Of a DNA stretch of 64,000 bases, positions 1-8,180 are shown piece after piece; position 1 is the first letter of the stretch; every line of letters starts with the position of its first letter. A model generated the notes under the pieces. The model was not told the origin of the DNA, did no database searches, and saw nothing but the letters and a program-made list of their open reading frames with translations. Made by a program: the position numbers and the translations under genes. Origin of the DNA: Alphaproteobacteria bacterium (GTDB taxonomy: Bacteria; Pseudomonadota; Alphaproteobacteria; Reyranellales; Reyranellaceae); the NCBI GenBank assembly GCA_017308235.1, contig JAFKFL010000027.1, positions 186,001 to 250,000 of the forward strand, written 5' to 3'.

Positions 1-1
1 C

Positions 2-751
2 CTCCTTTCTCACGGAGCGTGGGCGCAGATGCAGCCCCATCGGGCCGACTATGTCCTGCGGTTGGGCACAGCCAACGGGCCAAGGATCGGCACCGCAGTC
101 CAGGATATCACCCTCGATTGCACCGCCTGGCATATCAGGCGCGACATATCCACCGAGATCGCCCTCACCTCCTCGTGGAAGCTAAGCCTCGCGTCGAAGC
201 TCGACGGCGACGAGCCTCGTGACGGCAGTGGCTTCCGATATCGCCTTACACAGATACAAAACGGCGAGGAGCGGATCACGAAGGGCAAAGTTGAGCGGGG
301 CAAGGGCGGGTTGCGGGCCGACATCGCCTCGGCCGATAACCCGTCGCGTTTTGTCCTCCCGCTGCAAACCCTGATGCCCGTCACAGCCATAGGCCACCTG
401 GTCGACCGACTGCGCGCCAAGGCCACCGCCTTTCCAGCTTTGGCGTTCGACGCCGAAGTCTTTGGCGATTCATTCCTGGTCGATGTAACGGAACTCGACC
501 CCGGAACGTTGAGGTCGGATCCCGCCACTGGAAAGCCGGTTGCCGTGCCCGCAAGCTCCTCCTGGCCTATCTCCATGACCTTCACCCGTGGCCGCGAGCA
601 GGCTCAAAATCCGCTCTTCTCGGTCGTCGCCAGGATCTACGACAATGGCGTCCTCGATCGACTGACCATCGATACCGGTCTCCTCAAGGTGAGCGCCGAC
701 CTGCAAAGACTGGAAATGCACAAGGCGCCGGCCTGTCCGGCATCTGGCTAA
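2..751 (+). CDS. EipB/DUF1849-family envelope protein, 5'-truncated by the window edge
   Basis: The frame is open from base 2, and the residues before the first ATG at 29 read LLSHGAWA-Q, which looks like the end of a signal peptide with an AxA-type cleavage site. The true start therefore lies left of the window. The mature part begins with HRADYVLRLG and contains the DCTAW segment (Cys at about residue 31 from ATG 29) and a Cys five residues before the C-terminus. This matches the conserved cysteine pair that forms a disulfide in EipB-type (DUF1849) periplasmic beta-spiral proteins of alphaproteobacteria, which support cell-envelope integrity. The family call rests on remembered pattern and overall layout. 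The gene ends 56 bases before the photolyase start, on the same strand, so co-transcription is possible. Confidence 0.7.
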   Translation, partial: LLSHGAWAQMQPHRADYVLRLGTANGPRIGTAVQDITLDCTAWHIRRDISTEIALTSSWKLSLASKLDGDEPRDGSGFRYRLTQIQNGEERITKGKVERGKGGLRADIASADNPSRFVLPLQTLMPVTAIGHLVDRLRAKATAFPALAFDAEVFGDSFLVDVTELDPGTLRSDPATGKPVAVPASSSWPISMTFTRGREQAQNPLFSVVARIYDNGVLDRLTIDTGLLKVSADLQRLEMHKAPACPASG

Positions 752-807
752 CCCCGATCATCCGATCAATCTGCTCGGTCATTCCAACAGAGCAACATCG
801 AGCGACT

Positions 808-2229
808 TTGCCCACATCCATCGTCTGGTTTCGCAACGACCTTCGGCTTGCCGACAATCCCGCGCTCACGGCGGGAGCTCGGCGCGGGCCGATCGTGCCG
901 GTCTATATCCTTGATCAAGAGACGGAAGGATTGCGTGCACGGGGCGGCGCTTCCCGATGGTGGCTGCACCAGAGCCTTACCGCACTCGATCTATCGCTGA
1001 GGCGATATGGCTCGCGCCTCGTCCTGAGGCAAGGCAAGGCGGAGCAGGTCCTGCCGGCATTGGCGTCCGAATACAGTGCATCCGCAATTTATTGGAATCG
1101 TGCCTATGACCAGGGATCGGTCGAACAAGAACGGCGCTTGCAGCAACTTTTGACTCACCGTGGCGTGTCGACCGAGAGCTTTAAGGGCAACTTTTTGTTC
1201 GAACCCTGGGAAGTGAAGACATCGGCCGATGCGCCCTTCAAGGTCTTCACGCCATTTTGGCGCGCTTGCCGTGCCCTGCCACCGCCTCCTCTCGCACTAC
1301 CCGCTCCCCAACAGCTGTCATCACCGGCTAATGACCTCGCTGACGACACACTCGCGAGCTGGCAGCTCCTACCAAACGCACCGGACTGGGCCGGCGGTTT
1401 GCGCGAGACCTGGACGCCGGGCGAAGCCGGCGCCACTGAACGTCTCTCGACGTTCCTGGACGGCGCTCTGGCACGCTATCGTCAAGAGCGCGACGCGCCG
1501 GCCGGCGCGACGACGTCGCGGCTCTCTCCCCACCTCGCTTTCGGCGAGATCAGCCCACGCCAAATCTGGCATGCCGCCCTGGCCGCCGGCGACGGCGCCG
1601 CGGTAGAGAAGTTCCTGTCCGAACTCGGATGGCGTGAATTCTCCTGCAATTTGCTGTTTCATTCCGGCGACCTCGCGCAACGCAACTTCCGGCCTGAGTT
1701 CGATGCGTTTCCCTGGCGGGAGGACAGCGGCGCGCTGAAGGCATGGCAACAAGGGCGCACGGGCTTTCCGATCATCGATGCAGGCATGCGCGAGCTTTGG
1801 GCCACGGGCTGGATGCACAACAGGGTGCGCATGATCGTCGCATCGTTTCTGACCAAGGATCTGCTGATCGACTGGCGGGCCGGCGAACGCTGGTTCTGGG
1901 ATACGCTGGTCGATGCCGATCCGGCGAACAACCCTGTGAACTGGCAGTGGGTCGCAGGATGCGGCGCTGACGCGGCACCCTATTTTCGCATTTTCAATCC
2001 CGTGCTGCAGGCCAAGAAGATCGACCCCCGGGGTGACTATGTTCGACGCTGGATACCGGAATTGGCCGCCCTGCCAGAGGATACGGTCCACCAACCCTGG
2101 AAGGCGGGACCTTCGGTCGCCGTGGCCTATCCCACGCCCATCGTGGATCATGCATCCGCCCGAGCACGAGCCCTCGACGCCTTTCATGGTCTCAAAAAAG
2201 CCCGCCCTGACCGGTCGGACCCAGCGTAA
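808..2229 (+). CDS. phrB: Class I cryptochrome/deoxyribodipyrimidine photolyase
   Basis: Light-dependent repair of cyclobutane pyrimidine dimers, using FAD and an antenna cofactor. The 473-residue length is typical. The N-terminal photolyase alpha/beta domain begins TSIVWFRNDLRLADNPAL. The FAD-binding domain carries TSRLSPHLAFGEISPRQIW at residues 236-254, then FLSELGWREF, DAGMRELWATGWMHNRVRM, and the DADPANNPVNWQWVAG block that contacts FAD and the lesion. The start is a TTG with only a weak purine-rich stretch upstream; no better in-frame start keeps the conserved N-terminus intact. Photolyase genes are often under RpoE/ChrR control, and such a pair lies at 56-57 kb, but I found no matching promoter motif in front of this gene. 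Confidence 0.93.
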   Translation: MPTSIVWFRNDLRLADNPALTAGARRGPIVPVYILDQETEGLRARGGASRWWLHQSLTALDLSLRRYGSRLVLRQGKAEQVLPALASEYSASAIYWNRAYDQGSVEQERRLQQLLTHRGVSTESFKGNFLFEPWEVKTSADAPFKVFTPFWRACRALPPPPLALPAPQQLSSPANDLADDTLASWQLLPNAPDWAGGLRETWTPGEAGATERLSTFLDGALARYRQERDAPAGATTSRLSPHLAFGEISPRQIWHAALAAGDGAAVEKFLSELGWREFSCNLLFHSGDLAQRNFRPEFDAFPWREDSGALKAWQQGRTGFPIIDAGMRELWATGWMHNRVRMIVASFLTKDLLIDWRAGERWFWDTLVDADPANNPVNWQWVAGCGADAAPYFRIFNPVLQAKKIDPRGDYVRRWIPELAALPEDTVHQPWKAGPSVAVAYPTPIVDHASARARALDAFHGLKKARPDRSDPA

Positions 2230-2333
2230 GGTCGCCGTAAGGTCCTTTGGCAGCCGGGCCTCGACCCTATATAACCACCGGCACCGTGGCGCCATCGCGC
2301 AGCGCGCAAGGAAATAGATGGGAAGGCTCTTGG

Positions 2334-3707
2334 GTGAATAGAGGACCGACCGGGGCCGCCGGCGGCGGTGTCCGGATAAGGTTCGACCGTCTGGTCGCCT
2401 ATTCGACCCTGCAGCTTCCGCTGGCGATGGCGGCGCTGCCGGTTGTGCTGAATGTCAGCCATTTCTACGGCGAGGTCTTGAAGGTCCCGCTCGAGTTGAT
2501 GGGCGCGATCTTCATCTTTGCCCGCGTCGTCGACGCCATCCAGGATCCGCTTATCGGCCTGATCAGCGACCGCTTCACGCACCGCGGTCCACGCGGTCGG
2601 CTCATCTTCGTCGGCCTGATGGTTCCCATTCTCGCCGGCGGCTTCTTGATGCTCTTTGCCCCTCCGGTTGCCTGGCAGGGTGATACGACCTTGATGGCCA
2701 TCTGGCTGATCGCCGCCTTGCTCCTGGTTCATTTCGGCTACTCGGGCGTGTCGATCAGTTATCACTCCCATGGCGCCGAACTGACCGATGACTACAACGA
2801 GCGCACGAAAGTCACGGTTGGGCGCGAGGTGTTCGGCTTGATCGGCATGACGATCGCGGTCGTCATGCCGACCGCGCTGACTGCACTCTTTGGCGATACG
2901 CACGGCTACTTGATCCTGGGGCTGCTCTTTATTCCCGTCTCCATCGTGTTCTGCACGCCGACGCTCCTGAAGGCCGGTCCGTCGGTGCATCCGCCTGTCG
3001 TCCATACCGAACGCAACGCCTTCATCGCCTTCTTCGCCCCGCTCCGGAATCGACTGTTCCGCCGTTTGCTGCTGGTTTTCGTGGTCAACGGCTCGGCCCT
3101 CGGTGTCGCCGTCACGGTGATGCTGTTCTACGTCGAGCACGTGCTGGTGGGCACAAAGGTGCAAGCGGGCGTCATCCTGCTCGTCTATTTCATCGCCGGC
3201 GCCGCAAGCGTGCCCATGTGGCTCGTGCTCTCGCGGCGGGTCGGCAAGATGGCCGCCTGGTTCTTCGGCATGCTGATGACGGCGTGCGCCATGGCACTCG
3301 CCATTTTCATCGGAGCTGGCGACATCTACTGGTTCTTGGCTCTTTCCGTGGTGACAGGAATCGGCATCGGAGCCGACTATGGCCTACCGCCATCGATCCT
3401 GGCCGACATCATCAATGCGCCAGAGGGCGGAGATACGCGCGGCAAGACCGGCACCTACTTCGGTCTATGGGCGCTCGCCACCAAGCTTGCGACGGCGATT
3501 GGCGCCGCCGGCTCCCTGCCGGTGGCCGCAATCCTCGGTTTCGATCCCGCGCGTGGCAAATACGGACATCTCGCCCTGATCGTCGTCTATGTGATCTTGC
3601 CAGTTGTCATCAAGATCATCGCGGCGGTGCTGGCCTGGACCATTCCTGTCGAGCCCGTACGCGGCTCGGTGCGTGACGAACTTCTCGGTCGAAAAGCGCC
3701 AGCTTAG
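2334..3707 (+). CDS. MFS transporter of the GPH/MelB-like (MFS_2) type
   Basis: A cytoplasmic-membrane symporter of about 457 residues with roughly 12 hydrophobic segments. The N-terminal segment carries DPLIGLISDRFTHRGPRGR, the loop 2-3 signature of glycoside-pentoside-hexuronide:cation symporters, and the second half carries DYGLPPSILADIINAPEGG. I chose GTG 2334 because GGAAGG (2321-2326) sits 7 bases upstream. A longer frame reaches TTG 2247 but adds an untypical, non-hydrophobic leader and lacks a ribosome site. The substrate cannot be told; relatives carry sugars, glycosides or sugar acids. The stop overlaps that of the convergent DUF1501 gene by four bases. Confidence 0.8.
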   Translation: MNRGPTGAAGGGVRIRFDRLVAYSTLQLPLAMAALPVVLNVSHFYGEVLKVPLELMGAIFIFARVVDAIQDPLIGLISDRFTHRGPRGRLIFVGLMVPILAGGFLMLFAPPVAWQGDTTLMAIWLIAALLLVHFGYSGVSISYHSHGAELTDDYNERTKVTVGREVFGLIGMTIAVVMPTALTALFGDTHGYLILGLLFIPVSIVFCTPTLLKAGPSVHPPVVHTERNAFIAFFAPLRNRLFRRLLLVFVVNGSALGVAVTVMLFYVEHVLVGTKVQAGVILLVYFIAGAASVPMWLVLSRRVGKMAAWFFGMLMTACAMALAIFIGAGDIYWFLALSVVTGIGIGADYGLPPSILADIINAPEGGDTRGKTGTYFGLWALATKLATAIGAAGSLPVAAILGFDPARGKYGHLALIVVYVILPVVIKIIAAVLAWTIPVEPVRGSVRDELLGRKAPA

Positions 3708-4876
3708 GCAAACAAATCGAGGGGCCGGCCCGACCGTTGGCCAAAGTCGCGCCGCAGCCCCCAGCAGCCTTGCGCCAGAGTTGAATAGAGGTTGCGGAAA
3801 TCGACCGTGTGCTTGAGGTCGCCATCCTGCAGATCAGCCAGCGATGGATAGGCCCCGTGGAGGCCGCCCTTCACTTTGCCGCCCATGACAAAATGCGCCG
3901 CCGCGGTGCCATGATCTGTGCCGGCGCTGGCGTTCTGCCGCGCCCGGCGTCCGAATTCGGAATAGGTCGCGACGACCACATCGTCCCAGCGATGGGCGGC
4001 GATCAGGTTCTTGCGGAAGGTGGCAAGGCCCGAAGCGAAGATGCCGAGCAATCGGTCCTGCGTCGGCACCTGGCCGGCATGCGTGTCGAAGCCGCCCAGT
4101 GCCACCTTGATGGCAACGACGGGTACGCGCGCGATGAGAAGACGTGTCGCAAGGTCGAGCTGATGACCAAAACCACCGTCAGGACTGTAGGCATAAGCCG
4201 GCGCTGCACCGTCACGCAGCTTGTCGTGTAACCCTATTGCGGCACCATTCACCTCCTGCCGCACCGCAAGCAAATGACGTAAGGCGGGATTTCCATCGTC
4301 ATGCGGGTTTTTCGCATCCTTCATCACCGCCGCCTGGTGCAGGAAGTTTTCGGCATCCTGCATCACGATCGTGCGCAGGGCCGTCCCCGTCATCGGAAGT
4401 GCATTGGTGTCGATGACAATGCCATCGACACCGGCGCCGCGCGGAAGCTCGACACCTTCGAAGGTGCGCGACACCCATCCCTCGCTCAGCGTCTGGCTCG
4501 ACGCCGAAGCTGTGTCCCAGATCTCGATCGATCGGAAGTGAGAACGGTTGGGTGATGGATAACCGACACCCTGAACAATCGCGATATCTCGCGCCTTCCA
4601 ACCTTCCATCAAGGCGTCGAGCTTGTGGTTCAGGCCGATGCGTTCGTCGAGCTGCAGCGTCTTGTCACGCGACACGCCGATGCCTGGCCGAAGCTGATGG
4701 TAAATCGGGTCCGCATAGGGAATGACGGTATTGAGACCATCATTGCCGCCCTTCAGTTCGACCAGGACCAGGACGCGGCGTCCCTGGTCGGCCAGAGCTA
4801 AACGGCTCGCCAGGACAAGCGAGAGTGTGGAAGCTCCAAGAAGAAAGTGGCGACGTTCCATGGCCATCCTCTTCAT
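3704..4876 (-). CDS. DUF1501 domain protein, Tat-type exported
   Basis: 390 residues. The N-terminus ERRHFLLGAS followed by a hydrophobic stretch ending ASRLALA is a twin-arginine signal. The mature start RRVLVLVELKGGNDGLNTVIPY is the hallmark of DUF1501, an alkaline-phosphatase-like fold of unknown function that is nearly always paired with DUF1800. Later motifs are NRSHFRSIEIWDTA and TYSEFGRRARQNASAGTDHG, the expected C-terminal active-site-like block. The start ATG overlaps the stop of the upstream DUF1800 gene (ATGA), which argues for translational coupling. ATG codons three and five codons in are alternative starts. It is the last gene of the ECF-sigma operon starting at 8080. Confidence 0.88.
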   Translation of the reverse strand: MKRMAMERRHFLLGASTLSLVLASRLALADQGRRVLVLVELKGGNDGLNTVIPYADPIYHQLRPGIGVSRDKTLQLDERIGLNHKLDALMEGWKARDIAIVQGVGYPSPNRSHFRSIEIWDTASASSQTLSEGWVSRTFEGVELPRGAGVDGIVIDTNALPMTGTALRTIVMQDAENFLHQAAVMKDAKNPHDDGNPALRHLLAVRQEVNGAAIGLHDKLRDGAAPAYAYSPDGGFGHQLDLATRLLIARVPVVAIKVALGGFDTHAGQVPTQDRLLGIFASGLATFRKNLIAAHRWDDVVVATYSEFGRRARQNASAGTDHGTAAAHFVMGGKVKGGLHGAYPSLADLQDGDLKHTVDFRNLYSTLAQGCWGLRRDFGQRSGRPLDLFA

Positions 4877-6402
4877 TTCAACTGATAGGCGGAATCAAGC
4901 ATCGCTGCAGCCACAACGGCGCCTGGCGATTCCGCCGCGGTAGTGCCGGCCTCGATCGGCGCGCGCGGGAGGAGCGTGCGTATAAGCGTGGCGTTGTCCG
5001 TTCCACTCAAGGTCGGGCCAAGACGAGCCTCGCCGACATTGCGCAGACTGCGCCCTTCGACCGGATAGGCTTCCATTGTCTGTCCGGACATCTGCTGCAC
5101 ACGATCGGTGCGGCGGTCGGGCCGACCCATTGTCATGTTGCCATCGAGCGAAACGGTCGTGGCCTCAATCAGGCGGCGCAAAAATTGACGGCGCAGCAAT
5201 AGCGTGCTGGTCGATATCCAGCTCTCGCCGCCCGGCCATCCCTTGACGTTGGGTGGCGCGAAGGGCGTTTGACCGAGCCCGGCCATCATGCGCACCAGCG
5301 GAGTCTGATCGGGCACTGGCAAGCCGAAGACATGCACCGTGCCCACGATCAATTCGATCGGCGATTTTATCAGGGCACCGCGATTGACCGGATCGCGAAA
5401 TGCGGGGGACAGGAATAGCGCGCGCAGGAGCGGCTTCATTTCGTAGTTGTTGCCACGAAACAAGCCGGCCAGACGTTTCACTTCGTTGGCATCGGGCGTG
5501 AAGGAGATGAACTCCCGCCACAGCTTCTCGACGATCGTCTCTGCGGTCCGTGGATGGCGCAGCAGGATCGCCAGGATGTCGTCGCCCGTGAAATGCCCCG
5601 ACTGCCCGAGGAAAGTCTTCTCGCCACCGTCGTGGAGCTGCATGCGGTCGACGAACTGACCGCTGTCCCGATCGAGCGACCAGCCGGTGAAAGCGCGGGC
5701 CGCATTCTTGATGTCGGATTCGCTGTAGTGCCCCTCACCCAGCGTGAAGAGCTCGAGCAGCTCGCGCGCGAAGTTCTCGTTCGGCTGCTTGGCTACATTA
5801 TGTACGCCGTCGAGGTAGATCAGCATCGCCGGATCGTGCGCCACCTCTTTCAGGAGCGTGGCAAAATTGCCCAGCGCCGCGCGCCGGAACAACGCGTTCT
5901 GCCGATAAAGCGCCGGCACATACCGCACCTTCTGGATCGAGGAGGTGAAATGGTTGTGCCAGAACAACGTCATCTTCTCGACCAAGGGCTGGTCGGTCGC
6001 CAGCATCTCCTCGACCCACCAGTTGCTCAACTGGCTGCCCTCTTCGCGTACGAGCTTGGCCACCTCGTTCACTGGCTTGCCGTCGACGGTCTTGCCTGCA
6101 GATGACTGAGCTTCCTGGCGTCGTTCGCGCAGCGCTGAAAGAGGCTCGCTCGTCCAACCTGGCGCCGCGGTCGCTGCCCGCGTGTGCACTTTCGTCAGCA
6201 GGCGCTCAACCGCCGCCGTGAAATCCGTCGACGCTATCGCGGCAATCTCGGCAGGCGTCGCGCCAAACGCCGTCCGCGAGAGCAGGTGACGGGCATCATC
6301 GAAACCCATCGCCGACGCCGCTCGGCTAGGCCGCGATACCCACATCGCCGCGGAAAGTGCCGCCCCGCCCACGAAGCCACGCCGACCGAGACGAGCCACC
6401 AT
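4873..6402 (-). CDS. DUF1800 domain protein, Tat-type exported
   Basis: 509 residues from ATG 6402. That start has GGAGAG seven bases upstream and gives a twin-arginine leader (ARLGRRGFVGGAAL...). The open frame continues upstream to 6588, but that would overlap the preceding gene by more than 170 bases. The mature protein begins MGFDDARHLLSRTAFGATPAEI, a classic DUF1800 opening. It contains KMTLFWHNHFTSS, NENFARELLELFTLGEGHYSE and VKGWPGGESWISTSTLLLRR, all strongly family-typical. Function is unknown; DUF1800 and DUF1501 are co-exported partners across many bacteria. It sits ten bases after the metal-sensor-like gene. Confidence 0.9.
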   Translation of the reverse strand: MVARLGRRGFVGGAALSAAMWVSRPSRAASAMGFDDARHLLSRTAFGATPAEIAAIASTDFTAAVERLLTKVHTRAATAAPGWTSEPLSALRERRQEAQSSAGKTVDGKPVNEVAKLVREEGSQLSNWWVEEMLATDQPLVEKMTLFWHNHFTSSIQKVRYVPALYRQNALFRRAALGNFATLLKEVAHDPAMLIYLDGVHNVAKQPNENFARELLELFTLGEGHYSESDIKNAARAFTGWSLDRDSGQFVDRMQLHDGGEKTFLGQSGHFTGDDILAILLRHPRTAETIVEKLWREFISFTPDANEVKRLAGLFRGNNYEMKPLLRALFLSPAFRDPVNRGALIKSPIELIVGTVHVFGLPVPDQTPLVRMMAGLGQTPFAPPNVKGWPGGESWISTSTLLLRRQFLRRLIEATTVSLDGNMTMGRPDRRTDRVQQMSGQTMEAYPVEGRSLRNVGEARLGPTLSGTDNATLIRTLLPRAPIEAGTTAAESPGAVVAAAMLDSAYQLK

Positions 6403-6412
6403 GATGACTCTC

Positions 6413-6934
6413 CTATTGCGGAGAACGTGCCGGCGCTGTGCCAGACCTTTGCGAGTTGCCACTCGACGGCGGTCGCCAGCCTCCAAAGCGCTCGGCGAGA
6501 ATTGTCTGCAATTGTTGACGCTGATCCGGGCGAACCCTGTCTGCAAACTGGGCGATGGCCGCCAAGCTCTGCTTCTGCAGATCCGCACGCAGAGATGTCA
6601 TCTGATCGACAAGGGCATCGATCCGATTCATGTCGAACTGGGATTTCTTCAGCTCCTCGCCCATTGCCTCGCGAAGCTTCTGGATTTCATGGATCCGTTG
6701 GCGCCGCTCGTCGGCATAGCGATCGAACAGGTCTTTCAAGGCTGCCCGCTGTCCGTCGTCGAGCTTGACGTCCTGCGCCAACATTTCCAGGGGCCCGCCG
6801 CGCGGCGGTGCCGGTCGCGCCTCTCGTACAACTGGTGGCGGCTCGATCCAGGTCCGATACACGAAGCCGGCCAGGACGAAGCAGTTCAACAGCAGCGACA
6901 AACCAAGCAGAAGCTGGGTGACCCGCGACGACAT
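6413..6934 (-). CDS. Periplasmic metal-sensor-like protein (CnrX/Spy-type, Metal_resist)
   Basis: 173 residues with one N-terminal membrane anchor (about residues 7-27) followed by a Pro/Arg-rich linker. A long helical domain follows (LAQDVKLDDGQRAALKDLF, then Arg/Glu-rich helices to about residue 145) and a disordered Ser/Pro tail. This is the four-helix layout of the heavy-metal-resistance/CnrX/CpxP superfamily, whose members sit in the periplasm and control ECF sigma activity. I see no obvious His/Met metal-binding cluster, so metal sensing is not shown; it might sense misfolding or another cue. It begins one base after the anti-sigma-like gene ends, which fits a sigma, anti-sigma, sensor module. 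Confidence 0.75.
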   Translation of the reverse strand: MSSRVTQLLLGLSLLLNCFVLAGFVYRTWIEPPPVVREARPAPPRGGPLEMLAQDVKLDDGQRAALKDLFDRYADERRQRIHEIQKLREAMGEELKKSQFDMNRIDALVDQMTSLRADLQKQSLAAIAQFADRVRPDQRQQLQTILAERFGGWRPPSSGNSQRSGTAPARSPQ

Positions 6935-6935
6935 C

Positions 6936-7484
6936 TCAGATGCTGTCCGTGAACAGATCGTTCAACTGATGCGACGTATCCGTGCCGAAAGATCTGGGAA
7001 CCGCGACCGTGGATTCCGCTGACGCATATTTCTGCTCAGCAAAGGATTGCCCCAAGCCACCGCCCATCACGAAACCAATGGCAGCAATAATAACAGCCAA
7101 GCCGGCCATGACGCCGCGCCGCAAGGCGAAGTCTCCCCCAAACGAGGGCAGCAGCACTGCCAGCCACATTCCAAACATTCCCGGTTTGGAACCCAGGGAG
7201 CGTTCGGCAGGGAAACCCACGAGCGCCTGGGCGCGCGTAACGATGCTCGGCGGCGATGAAGGCAACGGCTTGCCCAAAATATCCGCCAGCGCCAAGGCGG
7301 CGGCTCGCAGTTCAGGATCGTGCGTCACGGCCGAGTCGATCCGGGCGGCCGCCGGTTCAGACAGCCGACCTTCGAGCCAGGCCGCGAAATCAAGATCAGA
7401 AACTGCCGCCCGCGACGGGTTGCGGTCCAGAGACAGGCTCTGCCACAAATCCTTGTCGCTCGTAGGGGTACGTTCCGCAGTCAT
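6936..7484 (-). CDS. Putative membrane anti-sigma factor
   Basis: 182 residues from ATG 7484, which has AGGAG six bases upstream; a GTG at 7514 is the longer alternative. The N-terminal cytoplasmic half contains LDFAAWLEGRLSEPAAARID followed by HDPELRAAALALADIL, resembling the anti-sigma domain pattern (a 'YLDGRL ... hL..dPelR' helix pair) without the HxxxCxxC zinc motif. A single membrane segment, MAGLAVIIAAIGFVMGG, lies near residues 126-142, with about 40 residues outside. It lies directly between an ECF sigma gene and a CnrX-like sensor gene, so anti-sigma function is inferred mainly from position and topology. Confidence 0.65.
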   Translation of the reverse strand: MTAERTPTSDKDLWQSLSLDRNPSRAAVSDLDFAAWLEGRLSEPAAARIDSAVTHDPELRAAALALADILGKPLPSSPPSIVTRAQALVGFPAERSLGSKPGMFGMWLAVLLPSFGGDFALRRGVMAGLAVIIAAIGFVMGGGLGQSFAEQKYASAESTVAVPRSFGTDTSHQLNDLFTDSI

Positions 7485-7534
7485 TTCCAACTCCTGCACT
7501 ACCTTACGCCGCACTGACGGTCATCATCCCCAAC

Positions 7535-8080
7535 CTATGGCGTCCGCTCGCGAAAATGTTCCCGCAGCCGCAGCAGCGCTTTGTGATGTGTGCTGCGCAC
7601 TGTCTGGGCGTCGACTTTCAGTAGCTGTGCGACTTCCGCGACATCACGCTCCTCGTCGTACAGGCATTTCAGGATCAGGGTCTGCCGCTCGGTCAGCAGG
7701 CCTTCGGGTATCTTGAGCTTCTCTACGTAGTGATCCTCAACAGCAAGGGCCGCCTCCGGAATGTCGTCGATCGGCGACGTGGGCTGCCGGCGACGGCGGG
7801 CAAAATCGACAGCCGCCGAACGAGCTACCACGGCCAGCCATGTAGATAACCCGGCGCGTGCCGGGTCGTAGGTTTTCAGCAGCCTGAAGTCATTCGTGCA
7901 AAGCCGCACGAAGACGTCCTGAGCGGCATCCATGATGTCATCCTCGCTGAGGCGCCAGGCGCCGAGGGATCGCCGCACGACCGCATTGATCAAGGGCGAG
8001 GCGGCCAGGACGAACCCGTCCCAGGTCCGCTTGTGCCCCGCTACCAATGACCGCAGGTCGATCTGGTTCAGCTCCGTCAC
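7535..8080 (-). CDS. ECF-type RNA polymerase sigma factor
   Basis: 181 residues. Region 2 includes DDIMDAAQDVFVRLC and TYDPARAGLSTWLAVVARSAAVDFARRRR (region 2.4-like helix). Region 4 includes LTERQTLILKCLYDEERDVAEVAQLLKVDAQTVRSTHHKALLRLR, a clear helix-turn-helix. Start is GTG 8080 after AGGAGACGGAACGCAGGC. It heads a minus-strand operon through anti-sigma-like, sensor-like, DUF1800 and DUF1501 genes (gaps of 50, 1, 10 and -4 bases). A candidate self-promoter with a GTAACC element lies upstream (8126-8151). The ECF subgroup cannot be set by eye. Confidence 0.9.
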   Translation of the reverse strand: MTELNQIDLRSLVAGHKRTWDGFVLAASPLINAVVRRSLGAWRLSEDDIMDAAQDVFVRLCTNDFRLLKTYDPARAGLSTWLAVVARSAAVDFARRRRQPTSPIDDIPEAALAVEDHYVEKLKIPEGLLTERQTLILKCLYDEERDVAEVAQLLKVDAQTVRSTHHKALLRLREHFRERTP

Positions 8081-8125
8081 GCCTGCGTTCCGTCTCCTGT
8101 CTGTCCGCAGAGCAGTCTAGCGGGG

Positions 8126-8151
8126 TTTGTGGCCAAAAGAGGCCCGGTTAC
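8126..8151 (-). promoter_or_regulatory. Candidate ECF promoter in front of the sigma gene
   Basis: On the minus strand, GTAACC (8151-8146) is followed after 16 bases by CAAA (8129-8126), about 45 bases before the sigma start codon. The layout resembles ECF promoters with an AAC-containing -35 and a short -10, for example the GTAACC-N16-CGAA motif that I recall for Caulobacter SigF. It would fit autoregulation. One site read by eye is weak evidence. Confidence 0.3.
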
Positions 8152-8180
8152 AGTCAACCGGCAATGAACATGAGGAAGCA

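Noticed and set aside
2184..3164. 326-codon minus-strand open frame
   Set aside because: Antisense to the MFS_2 transporter gene; composition is Glu/Asp/His-rich as expected from the mirror of a hydrophobic protein.
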